From: Flavobacterium sp. 9AF
GTDB lineage: Bacteria > Bacteroidota > Bacteroidia > Flavobacteriales > Flavobacteriaceae
Assembly: GCF_902506265.1 (NCBI RefSeq)
Contig: NZ_LR733556.1
Coordinates: forward strand, 635,173 to 699,172
Direction: 5' to 3'
Length of the DNA: 64,000 nucleotides
How positions within the stretch are numbered: position 1 is the stretch's first letter; the number at the start of each line of letters is the position of its first letter. Made by a program: the position numbers and the translations under genes. The notes below the pieces were generated by a model. That model saw only the letters and a program-made list of their open reading frames with translations. It had not been told where the DNA came from and did no database searches. Positions 17,759 to 27,200 of this stretch are shown here, piece after piece.

Positions 17759-18607
17759 TTGAACTCCAAAATAACCAAACTAATTACCGATCTCACAGAT
17801 CAACTAAATTTCATTGATTTAGAAATCGACAACCTACTTATTCGGTGTGAAAATGCTATTGATATTATCTTGAAAACTATTAATAATTTAAAGCTAATTG
17901 TATCTAAATATAAATTTAAAACAGAGACAGAAGAAATTCATTTTTTCAAAGAAATAAAACCCCAATTCACTTCAAAACTTATTTATTTTAATATGATTTA
18001 TAAGATTGAAATGAAAAGACCTAATGGGGGAAATAGAATTTTAAAAAAATATTATAACAACGAGCTTTTAAAGTTAAAGTCATTCTTCGATAACGAATTG
18101 GAATTTTATCAATATTACAGATCAGGGAGCACTTACCTTGATTATAAATACTTCCAGAGAGGTAAATTTGACATTAAACTTGCCCTCGATAATTATTATT
18201 TTGAAACTGATACAACATTCAGTACTTCACATGACTTTAAAGTTGCCCAAATTCTAGCAAACGACTTAATTCAATTATACTTAGAAAACCAATTACTTAT
18301 GATTGAAAATAAAGACAATTCTGAGAAATCACAACGCAAACCGAATATCAAATTGATGTGGACAGGCTCAAAAGTTTCCCTAACTGAATTATTGTATGCA
18401 TTGCATTCAGAAGGCGTTTTCAATAATGGGGCTGCAGACTTAAAAGATATTGCAGAATATTTTGAACACATTTTTGAGATTGATTTAGGACAGTATCGCC
18501 GTGCATTCCTTGAAATAAGGGCTAGAAAGAGCGAAAGAACAAAATTCATTACATCTCTAAATGAAACCCTTTTAAAAAGAATGGATAACGCAGATGATAT
18601 TATTTAA
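17759..18607 (+). CDS. rteC: RteC-family protein
   Basis: A protein of about 282 residues of the RteC family, named after the Bacteroides conjugative transposon CTnDOT regulator that activates excision genes. It opens NSKITKLITDLTDQLNFIDL, has the central EFYQYYRSG and TFSTSHDFKVA regions, and ends with the HTH-like LMWTGSKVSLTELLYALHSE and RARKSERTKF. A longer open frame begins at 17720, inside the preceding terminator, so I prefer the TTG at 17759; no ATG start is available. The following genes are decayed, so this is probably an element remnant whose own expression is uncertain. Confidence 0.75.
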   Translation: MNSKITKLITDLTDQLNFIDLEIDNLLIRCENAIDIILKTINNLKLIVSKYKFKTETEEIHFFKEIKPQFTSKLIYFNMIYKIEMKRPNGGNRILKKYYNNELLKLKSFFDNELEFYQYYRSGSTYLDYKYFQRGKFDIKLALDNYYFETDTTFSTSHDFKVAQILANDLIQLYLENQLLMIENKDNSEKSQRKPNIKLMWTGSKVSLTELLYALHSEGVFNNGAADLKDIAEYFEHIFEIDLGQYRRAFLEIRARKSERTKFITSLNETLLKRMDNADDII

Positions 18608-18696
18608 CTAAAAATCGTTCGCAACACCATCTCCGTTGTGAAATAAAACGTTTCAAACAAATCAATTTTGTGTCATAACAATCTAAAACATACGTT

Positions 18697-18968
18697 ATGG
18701 CAATAGAAGTAATTACTCGCGAGGACTTAGATGAATTCAGAAGTTTTTTATTGAATGATCTAAAAGAACTCATGCAACCCAATCTCAATAAATAAAGCAA
18801 TGGTTCAAATCCAATGAAGTCCGTAAACTGTTAAACATCTCTCCAGGAACACTCCAAAACATCCGCATCAACGGAACACTTTCTTATACCAAAATTGGTG
18901 GTATCATTTATTACAATAATACTGATATAGAAAAACTCCTTCAGGAAAATAAAGTAAATATAGTGTAA
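18697..18968 (+). pseudogene. Frameshifted helix-turn-helix gene
   Basis: ATG 18697 opens AIEVITREDLDEFRSFLLND and stops at 18795. In the next frame at once the protein continues QWFKSNEVRKLLNISPGTLQ, then a wing (NGTLSYTKIGGIIYY), stopping at 18968. Together they make a normal excisionase-like HTH protein of Flavobacterium elements, broken by one small indel near 18790. Confidence 0.8.
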
Positions 18969-19167
18969 CTCAAAAAGCGACCTAAGAGTTTGCAATCGAG
19001 TGTCAAATGTTTGAAGAATTGGTAAAAATGAAAAGCTGTTTGAGGCTTTAGCCAAGTTCTTTTCATTTAAGATTTAAGATTGAAATTGATCGCTTAAAAT
19101 TCCAAGACTTGACTTTTTGTTTCTTTTGTGTCAAGGCAAAAGAAAGATCAATTTAAATCTTTCCATC

Positions 19168-19820
19168 ATGAAAAACTTATTTATAACCGATACTTTCATC
19201 ATCGAAAACAACACTAAACAATACAACTTTTCAAAGTGTCTCACTTACCTCGAGCAACAGGGTAAAATCCGTTAGGAACAAAAAATTAAAATCTTTCTTG
19301 AAGATCAAGATACTATTCTGAAGCTTCTCTTGTATGCAATAAAAGACCAAAATCAAACTCATAAATTAAATATAAATCTCAATAGAAGATTTTGCTGTCG
19401 GGTAAAATTGGATGTGGTAAAAGGTAGTTAATGCATTTAATAAAACCGTTTATGTATGTCAAAGACGATTAAAAAATCAAAACCTGTCGAGAAATTTCCT
19501 TCGAGTTTGTTAAAAATGGTTTTGAAGCATTATATCCCTATACTCAAAAATCAAATTTACAATTCCGATTAACAGGATATTATTTTGACAATTTAGGTGC
19601 AGAACAACAAATCAAACACTTTGGAAACGATTGCAACGTTATGGCAGAAATATTGATTAGTCGCTATGAACAATTTATTGAAAATAGAACTATAACTCAC
19701 ATTACAACAAATCGATCAGCTACAGAAATTGAAAACACTTATGGTAATCGGTTAGGAAGTAGAATGCGGAGCATGTTTAATCTAATAACTTTTGATACTA
19801 TAACAGATGATAAAAGATAG
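19168..19820 (+). pseudogene. Decayed AAA/DnaC-like ATPase gene
   Basis: ATG 19168 opens KNLFITDTFIIENNTKQYNF and ECLEQQGKIR-like (CLTYLEQQGKIR) before an in-frame stop. Later segments read LLSGKIGCGK (Walker A) in another frame, then, after further stops, REISFEFVKNGF, LTGYYFDNLGAEQQIKHFGN and NTYGNRLGSRMRSMFNLITF, ending TAG at 19820. The order matches a mobile-element ATPase related to DnaC/IstB, common in Bacteroidetes beside the preceding HTH gene. Several stops and shifts show it is dead. Confidence 0.75.
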
Positions 19821-19980
19821 AAACATGTTTATCTTTCTACTAAAAATTTTTCAAAATGATATCTTTTTCAAATCCGAATCTCTAGGGTTACTACAGTAAA
19901 ATATTATGTCCACATGTACTGTTCTATGATTTACAGAATATTTAACTCAAGTTAGCTTAATATAAATAATCAATATTAAT

Positions 19981-20706
19981 TTAGATTAAAGATATCTTAT
20001 TTACATTTTGAAAACATTCATCCATTTCTTTTATAATTTTTTCAGGATGATCAAAGATGAAAAAATGGCCACCTTCGAGACGATTATAACTTAATGGGAA
20101 TGTTGTTTCTTCCTGCCATTTAAGTGCATCTTCTTGGCTAATATCTTCTTCTGTTCCAGTTATTATTTTGATTGGAACAGAAAGAGGTTCCACTTTCTTA
20201 TATTCGTTTGTTGCAACAATAGAAAAATCTGCTCTTAGAATTGGCTCGAAAAAAAGCATAGAATCTTTGTCATTTAAAATTTCATGAGGAATACCGCCTA
20301 ACATTTTCAATTCCATAATGAATTCTTCATAATTTAGGTTTTTTAATCTCTTCATTTTATCCCACGTAGACGGTGCACGACATCCTGTTATAAAAAGACT
20401 TTCAGGAAGTCTTTTTCCTTTCGATCTCAACAACAAAACCATTAGATAGGAGATTAGTCCTCCCATACTGTGACCATAGATTATGTAAGGAGAATCAATT
20501 TCGTTATTAATTTGTTGATACATATCTTCTACAAGATCATTTACTTCCCAAAGAAGTCTTTCTCCAATGCGAGCTCCTCTTCCAGGGTAATCAGTTGTAA
20601 TAAATGTGATGTTATCAGGAGCTATTTTTTTAAAAGCATTAAACGAATATTGATTTCCTCCTGCAAAACTAAAACACAAAACTTTATATTTTTGAGAACT
20701 TTCCAT
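19981..20706 (-). CDS. Type II thioesterase
   Basis: A 241-residue stand-alone alpha/beta-hydrolase of the GrsT/RifR family, which clears mis-primed or stalled acyl groups from carrier proteins of NRPS/PKS lines. It has an LCFSFAGGNQYSF N-terminal block, PGRGAR, the nucleophile S80 in IIYGHSMGG, and H214 in GGHFFIF. It is encoded 3 nt downstream of the phosphopantetheinyl transferase gene on the minus strand, so the two are co-expressed. A second thioesterase of the same family lies at 60991-61731 on the other side of the cluster. The family call is firm. Confidence 0.93.
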   Translation of the reverse strand: MESSQKYKVLCFSFAGGNQYSFNAFKKIAPDNITFITTDYPGRGARIGERLLWEVNDLVEDMYQQINNEIDSPYIIYGHSMGGLISYLMVLLLRSKGKRLPESLFITGCRAPSTWDKMKRLKNLNYEEFIMELKMLGGIPHEILNDKDSMLFFEPILRADFSIVATNEYKKVEPLSVPIKIITGTEEDISQEDALKWQEETTFPLSYNRLEGGHFFIFDHPEKIIKEMDECFQNVNKISLI

Positions 20707-20709
20707 ATT

Positions 20710-21375
20710 TTATAATTTATCTATTATATTAGAAATATTATCAAATAATACTTCTTCGATTTTAATTTTTTTTTCTTTCCCAGTTGATGCTATACTTGCC
20801 TTATATTTGTCATTAATAAAAATAGTTTCTACTTTGTAAGTTTGGTTGTTATAGATAATCGTATCATTGATAACCTCTATTTCGTGCAAGATGCTGATTC
20901 CCAATCCTACAGCTTTTACGAGCGCCTCTTTTCTTGTCCAAAATTCAAAAAATTTAGACGTTGGATTTTTGTCTTTTGTAATTATGTACCATTCATTGCA
21001 ACTAAACTGCTCTTTGTATTCTTCTATATTCACTTCTTTAACTTCTTCAATATCAATTCCGATACTACCCTCAATACAGGCTGCACAAATTGCTATTTTT
21101 CCTGAGTGAGAAATGTTAAATTCAAAAGAATAATAAAATGAAGGTTTTCCATATTCATTTAATTGAATATTTGATAAAGATAATATTCCAAAAAGGTTAT
21201 AATGATGAAGTTGAAACGTTAATAACATTTTTCCGAGAAGTCCCAATTTGCGATCAGTTTCCTTATAAAACCGCCTAATTCCTTCACTCATATTCGATGG
21301 TAAGCGGTTTAAACATAAATCATAAGAAACGGCTTTAAATGCATCATCAATATTTGAATAATAAATATTTATCAT
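20710..21375 (-). CDS. Sfp-type 4'-phosphopantetheinyl transferase
   Basis: A 221-residue enzyme that transfers 4'-phosphopantetheine from CoA to the conserved Ser of carrier domains, making the PKS/NRPS holo-proteins. Visible motifs: FNISHSGKIAICA (CoA/substrate contact), the metal-binding GIDIE (D108, E110), and FWTRKEALVKAVGLGI (W146, K149, E150, K154). Length fits the Sfp/EntD group rather than AcpS. It is in one transcription unit with the type II thioesterase, divergent from the assembly line across lgt. It probably activates all eight carrier domains of the cluster. Confidence 0.93.
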   Translation of the reverse strand: MINIYYSNIDDAFKAVSYDLCLNRLPSNMSEGIRRFYKETDRKLGLLGKMLLTFQLHHYNLFGILSLSNIQLNEYGKPSFYYSFEFNISHSGKIAICAACIEGSIGIDIEEVKEVNIEEYKEQFSCNEWYIITKDKNPTSKFFEFWTRKEALVKAVGLGISILHEIEVINDTIIYNNQTYKVETIFINDKYKASIASTGKEKKIKIEEVLFDNISNIIDKL

Positions 21376-21387
21376 AAGTTATGATCT

Positions 21388-21807
21388 TTAACTTTCAAGC
21401 GTGCAGTTTTGGAAAGTGGGTAAAATTACCTCGATGATAATCCCATCTGAAATCCCTTTTTTAATGAAAAGTTTAGTGAAATTATTAGGTGAAGTTTCCA
21501 TCTCAGTATAGAGTTTTTTAGTCTCAAAATTAAGCAGATTTTTATTTAGAGCTAAAATATTTTTCTTGCATTGTAAAATAATCGTTGCCGAAGCATTATA
21601 TCCTGCTTTCAATTTTTCTTTCTCAAGCAAGCTTAATTGTTTGTTAATCAAATATTTAAAAGGGTTGTTTGTTTTTTTTTCTTTTCGAGTTATATAAGCA
21701 ACTTTCCTTTGATAAAATTCGTTTTCAATTGCTTCAATAGAAACAGACATTTTCATTCCAATTTTAATTTTTTCAGTCTCAGATTCATCTACATCACCTT
21801 CAAACAT
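21388..21807 (-). pseudogene. C-terminal fragment of an RND/HlyD-type membrane-fusion protein
   Basis: A 139-residue frame that resembles only the last third of periplasmic adaptor subunits: FEGDVDESETEKIKIGMKMS (a beta-barrel entry), KLKAGYNASATIIL, NLLNFETKKLYTEMETSP and IKKGISDGIIIEV. The signal or lipid anchor, hairpin and lipoyl parts that come before are missing, and no such frame lies upstream. It is probably a truncated remnant of an efflux pump once next to the PPTase. It has 12 nt to the PPTase gene and could be read through by that operon. Confidence 0.7.
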
Positions 21808-22924
21808 TATTTTTTATATTTATTAATTTTGTTTAAAAGCCTGTCTTCCAGATATATCAGGACTTTACTTGACGATACCCCGGATAATCACCCCCAATCT
21901 CAAAAGCCTGCATTAATATTTTTATAACTTATAATTGAATTATCGTAAGTTGATTTCTTGTAACGATTTGTTTAATCCCATTGACTTTTCTTTAATTTTA
22001 TTAAGTCATTATTTGTAAAATGTATTTCATGACCTATCGGAAGTTCCTTATAGGCAATAGTTGTTTTCTTCAGGCCAAAGCAAAAACTATTTACTGTATA
22101 ACATCCTAATCCTTGCATTGATTCTCTTTTGAACTCTGTTCCAATTCTAATTAATAAAACTTACATGGAAATACCCTAAAAGACAGTAAGAAAGGTTCTT
22201 AACTTATGTTGACTCACTATTAGATATATTTCGTACCATCGATTTCTATCAAATATGATTTTTATAACTAAATGTTTTATATAATTACTGAATATTAATT
22301 TTACTTGATTAAGTGATTTGAACCTTTAAGACCAGTTAAAAAAGCGCATGTTAATTTTGTAAATGGAATATAATACAAAACGAATTTCAAGTCGGCAAAT
22401 ATAACAAAAATCGAAATAGAAAATTATATTTTACCTTTAATTCAAAAAAACAAAAGTATATTTTTCTTCAAAGTTAATTCCGTTGAAATAACACAATGAA
22501 AAAAACAAGCACTCTTAAATATTGTTTTTTACGATAACTAATTTACTATTATTATCGAAAACCGAGTGAATTATGTTTCTTTAAGGAATCATTTAATTTC
22601 TTTTTGAGTTTACTTCAAGAATTTTAATCATGATAGTATTCGTAATTTAAAAAAAAGTAAGCATTAAGAATCAACATCGTAAAAAAGCAAAATCTAGAAT
22701 TTTTTAAATTTTGACAGATGGTTGAGGAATTCCAATTTCAAATAGCGAAATTGTAAGAATATTATATTTACAATAATTCTTTTATTCATTTTTATTTTAT
22801 AGATTCGCAAAGTGTAATTTTGAATTTAAATTAAAAACGGAGACTTACAAAAAGACCAATCTATATAGGTTATTACAGGTTATATTGTAGGATAATTGAA
22901 TAATTTTTTGTTAAATAATTAAAA
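21808..22924. other. 1.1-kb AT-rich gap with a possible minus-strand gene remnant
   Basis: No complete gene is visible. On the minus strand 22160-21972 is an open, coding-like frame of about 60 codons that ends KKSQWD and contains GLGCYTVNSFCFGLKKTTIA; I do not recognise it. A short frame further upstream reads IEIDGTKYI then stops. Both look like relics next to the truncated adaptor gene. The rest (22300-22924) is very AT-rich and holds no signal I can name; the promoter of lgt probably lies in it, but no clear TAnnTTTG was found. Confidence 0.4.
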
Positions 22925-23761
22925 ATGGGAAGTAAAATAATTAATTGGAATGTTGACCCTGTAATTTTTTGGATAATGGATACTTTTCCGATTAAATATT
23001 ATGGATTGCTTTTTGCAGCAGGTATAACGGTAGGATATCTAATAATGAAACGAATATATAAAAATGAAAATGTCCCTCTTCAGAATTTAGAGGTTCTTTC
23101 GGGATATGTTATTTTAGGAACAATTTTAGGAGCAAGATTGGGGCATTGTTTTTTTTACCAACCAGATTATTATTTTAACAACCCAATAGAAATTCTTTTA
23201 CCTATACAGAAAATAAATGGAGCTTACGAATTCACTGGTTTTATGGGTTTGGCAAGTCATGGAGGTGTGATAGGTGTACTTATTGCGATCTTTTTATATT
23301 GTAGAAAACATAAAGTTAGGTTACTTTGGTTACTTGATAGAATTGTTATAGCAAGTTCCGTTACAGCGGCATTTATTAGGTTTGGGAATTTTATGAATTC
23401 TGAAATTTATGGAAAGCCTACTAATGGTAGTTGGGGTGTTGTTTTTCAAAGAGATGATGTTGATTTGATTCCAAGGCATCCGACACAATTATATGAAGCT
23501 TTTTCATATTTAACTATATTTGCTATTTTATTTTTTCTTTTTAAATCTAAAACAAATAATAAAACAGAGGGATTAATTTTCGGTTACTTTTTAGTTATGT
23601 TGTTTTCAGCTAGATTAGGTATTGAGTTTTTTAAAGAAAATCAAGTTTCCTTTGAAAATAGTATGGTATTAAACATGGGGCAAATTTTGAGTTTGCCATT
23701 TATAATAGCTGGGATTATTTTAATTGTCTTGAAATTAAAAATGATTCAGATAAATAAGTAG
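22925..23761 (+). CDS. lgt: Prolipoprotein diacylglyceryl transferase
   Basis: A 278-residue polytopic inner-membrane enzyme that moves a diacylglyceryl group from phosphatidylglycerol to the lipobox Cys of prolipoproteins. Residues matching E. coli Lgt are present: H112 in LASHGGVIG, R152, N155 and E160 in RFGNFMNSEIYG, and R230/E234 in RLGIEFF. Length is normal, with about seven membrane segments, so it looks functional. Lgt is usually a single housekeeping gene; here it is isolated between the PPTase operon and the first PKS gene, on the same strand as the PKS. It may be the only lgt of the genome, or an extra copy tied to the cluster. Confidence 0.93.
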   Translation: MGSKIINWNVDPVIFWIMDTFPIKYYGLLFAAGITVGYLIMKRIYKNENVPLQNLEVLSGYVILGTILGARLGHCFFYQPDYYFNNPIEILLPIQKINGAYEFTGFMGLASHGGVIGVLIAIFLYCRKHKVRLLWLLDRIVIASSVTAAFIRFGNFMNSEIYGKPTNGSWGVVFQRDDVDLIPRHPTQLYEAFSYLTIFAILFFLFKSKTNNKTEGLIFGYFLVMLFSARLGIEFFKENQVSFENSMVLNMGQILSLPFIIAGIILIVLKLKMIQINK

Positions 23762-24282
23762 GCTTATTTTTTTAGGAATCAGGTTGGTTTTATTGGTGTT
23801 AAAAATAACTTAAGATATTTCTTCATTATATTTTGCTTTCCTCTTCTAAAAATGTTATCTTTTTGGGAAATTGATTTTGAGTACTGAAAAGATTACGGAT
23901 GAAATTATTAATTAATATTTGGAGCATAATAAAAAAAAATTATTAGAATACCACTAACTTCCTCATTTAAAAATATTCAATTTTTACACACTTTTAGTTT
24001 ATTGAAGAGCTATGAACATTCAGTTCGTTGTAATTGTTTATTCTGGTTTTTAATTCAAAATAAACATAAAATAAATCTTCGTTACACTATTATTCTTTAG
24101 ATGAAACAATCCTAATTTGATGTTAAACTTTGTAAATAATAAATATTATTTTATAATATTTATTGTCACTCAGCAAAAAACAAATGTTAAAATGGATATA
24201 AATTAAAAATAAAGAGAAAAACAATATAATTTAAGCATTGATATAAAGAAACTAAATTTTCCAATTAATTTATTTAACAAGC
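23762..24282. other. Leader region before the assembly-line genes
   Basis: About 520 nt, very AT-rich, with no coding frame. It should hold the promoter of the PKS/NRPS operon, because the genes downstream are tightly packed. I found only near-matches to the -7 consensus (for example AAACTTTG near 24126, and TATATTTTG near 23827), none with a well-placed TTG, so I name no promoter. Confidence 0.4.
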
Positions 24283-27200
24283 ATGAACAAGAATAGACTA
24301 AACAAACATAATTTAACTGAAGGAGATTTTAAAAATTCAAAAGACATTGCTATTGTTGGAATGAGTTGCAGATTTCCAGGCAATGCAAATACTCCAGAAG
24401 ATTTTTGGAATCTCATTGAAAACAAGGTAGATGCAATAGAAGATATTCCGAAAGAACGCTGGGATACAGAACGTTATTACGATCCTGAAAAAAACACCAA
24501 AGGTAAAATGTATACAAAACAAGGTGGTTTTTTAAAAGATGTAGATTTGTTTGACAATCTGTTCTTTAAGATATCTCCATTTGAAACAGAATCTCTTGAC
24601 CCTCAAGTAAGATTAATGCTTGAGTTAGGTTATGAAGTTATAGAAGACGCTGGATTTGATTCTGATAAATTGAAAGGAAGTGCTACAGGTGTCTTTATAG
24701 GAATGACCATTGTTGACTATATTGAAAAAGATATTCGCTCTCCAAACCCAACATCTATTAATGCTTATTCTGTAACGGGTACTCAAATGTCATCTGCTTC
24801 TGGTAGGATATCATTTGCATTTGGTTTAGAAGGTCCTAGTATTACTTTGGACACGGCTTGTTCGTCATCGCTTACAACAGTGCATCTTGCATGCCAAAGT
24901 TTGTTATCAGGGGATTCTAATCTTGCTATTGCGGGAGGAGTAAATCTTATTTTATCGCCTAAATATCATGTTGCCTTTTGTGAACTAAATGCATTGGCAG
25001 ATGATTCAAGAAGTAAAGCATTTGATGCCTCTGCTAATGGTTTTGTTAGATCTGAAGGTGCAGGACTTGTATTATTGAAGAGATATGAAGACGCTGTAAA
25101 GGATAAAGATAACATCTTAGCTGTAATTAGTGGATCTGCAATAACTAATGATGGAACCAGTAAAGGGTATACAGTTCCAAAAATGGAATCCCAAGCAAAA
25201 GCGATACGTACAGCAATGGATATGGCTATGGTTGGGCCTGATGATATAGATTACTTTGAAGCACATGGAACAGGTACTCCAGTTGGTGATCCCATTGAGA
25301 TGGAAGGTATTGTATCTGCATTTAAGGAAAGAAAATCTGATCAGAAATTGTATGTAGGTTCTGTTAAAACTAATATAGGACATTGTGAATCTGCTGCTGG
25401 TATTGCTGGACTTATAAAATCGGTACTAGCACTTCAAAACAATAAGATACCTTCCAATCTTCATTTTAACACTCCAAATCCAAACATAGACTGGGCTAAT
25501 ATTCCAGTTCAAATACCTACATCTACAATAAAATGGCTGCCTAATGAAAAAACAAGATATGCTTCAGTGAGTGCATTTGGTTTAAGTGGCACCAATGTCA
25601 ATGTTATTCTAAAAGAAGCTCCAAAAAGAGAATTTTTAAATAACCCAATTATTAAAGAAAAGGAACAATATATATTGCCTTTAGCAGCTGCAAACAACCC
25701 AGCACTCAAAGTGCTAGCAGGACATTATATTAATGCTCTTAATGTTTCAACAGAAAATGAATGGAAAGCTCTATGTGCCGGTGTAGCTTTACACCGATCT
25801 CACTTGGGGTGTAGGTATGCTGCAAAAGGCAAATCTAAAGATGAATTGATAAAAAGCCTTAAAGAATGCATCGAGAATGATCTTGGAGTTTCCAGTAATG
25901 GTGGTGATAAAAAAATAGTTTTTGTATTTCCTGGTCAAGGTTCACAATGGATTGGGATGGGATGTGAACTAATGAAAAAAGAACAAGTATTTAAAGAATC
26001 TATGCACGAGTGCGATGCAGCTTTAAGCCATTTTGTAGATTGGTCATTGCTAGAAGAAATTGCTAAAGATGAAAACAACAGCCGATTTAATGAAGTAGAC
26101 TATATACAGCCAATACTTTTTGCTATTGAGGTTTCAATGGCAAAGTTATGGGAATCATGGGGTGTAAAACCAGATGTAGTGGTTGGACATAGTATGGGTG
26201 AAGTTGCTGCAGCTTATATTGCTGGTATTCTTAGTCTTGATAATGCCGCTGAAATAATTTGTAAACGTAGCTCCCTTGCAAAAACAGTAAGTGGTGAAGG
26301 TGCTATGCTACTTGTTGAATTAAGCTTTGAAGAAGCTCAAAAAATTATAATAGGGCATGAAGAGCTTGTTGCCATTGGTGCTTGTAATGGTCCTCGATCA
26401 ACAGTGCTTTCAGGAAGTTCGTCAAGCATTAATGAAATTGTGACTTTATTAAATGAGAAAGAAATATTTAATCGTTTAATTAAAGTTGATTATGCTTCAC
26501 ACAGTCCTCAGATGGATCAATTGAAACCAAAACTCCTAGAGGAAATTAAAAATATAAACCCAAATAAAGGTTCAGTTCCAATTTATTCAACAGTTCATAA
26601 TAAAATGATGGATGGAACTGATTTTAATTCACAATATTGGACGGATAACTTACGTAAACCTGTTTTATTCGCTCAAGCGGTTGAACAATTGTTAATAGAA
26701 GATGATTGTGTTTTTGTTGAAGTAAGCCCGCATCCAATTCTAGTCCAATTAATTGAACAGGGAATTGAGCAGTATAACAAAGTATCTTCTTATGTTATTC
26801 ATAGCACTAAAAGAGATATTTCTGAAAGTAACGAATTTATTAATAGTTTTAAAAACCTTTATGAAAATAGCGTTAGAGTTGATTGGACTAAATTTTATGA
26901 AAATGCAATTGTTAGTCATGATCAACTTCCAACTTATCCATGGCAAAAAGACCGTTTTTGGATTGATAGTGCTGAAACATCTACAATTGGTTATTCATCT
27001 GGAACAATACATCCTTTTTTAGGTAGAGAGATAAAATTTGCAAATGATAAAAATATCATATACTGGGAAAGTGTAATTGATTTAGCTTCTTTGCCTTACC
27101 TGAAAGATCATCAGGTTAAAGACACTGTTATTTTTCCTGCGGCAGGATACTTGGAGCTGATTTATGCTGCTATGCGCCAATCATTTGGAATGGGTTTTCA

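Noticed and set aside
23820..24140. Promoter of the PKS operon from near-matches to TAnnTTTG
   Set aside because: Each had a mismatch in the -7 element or no TTG at the right distance.
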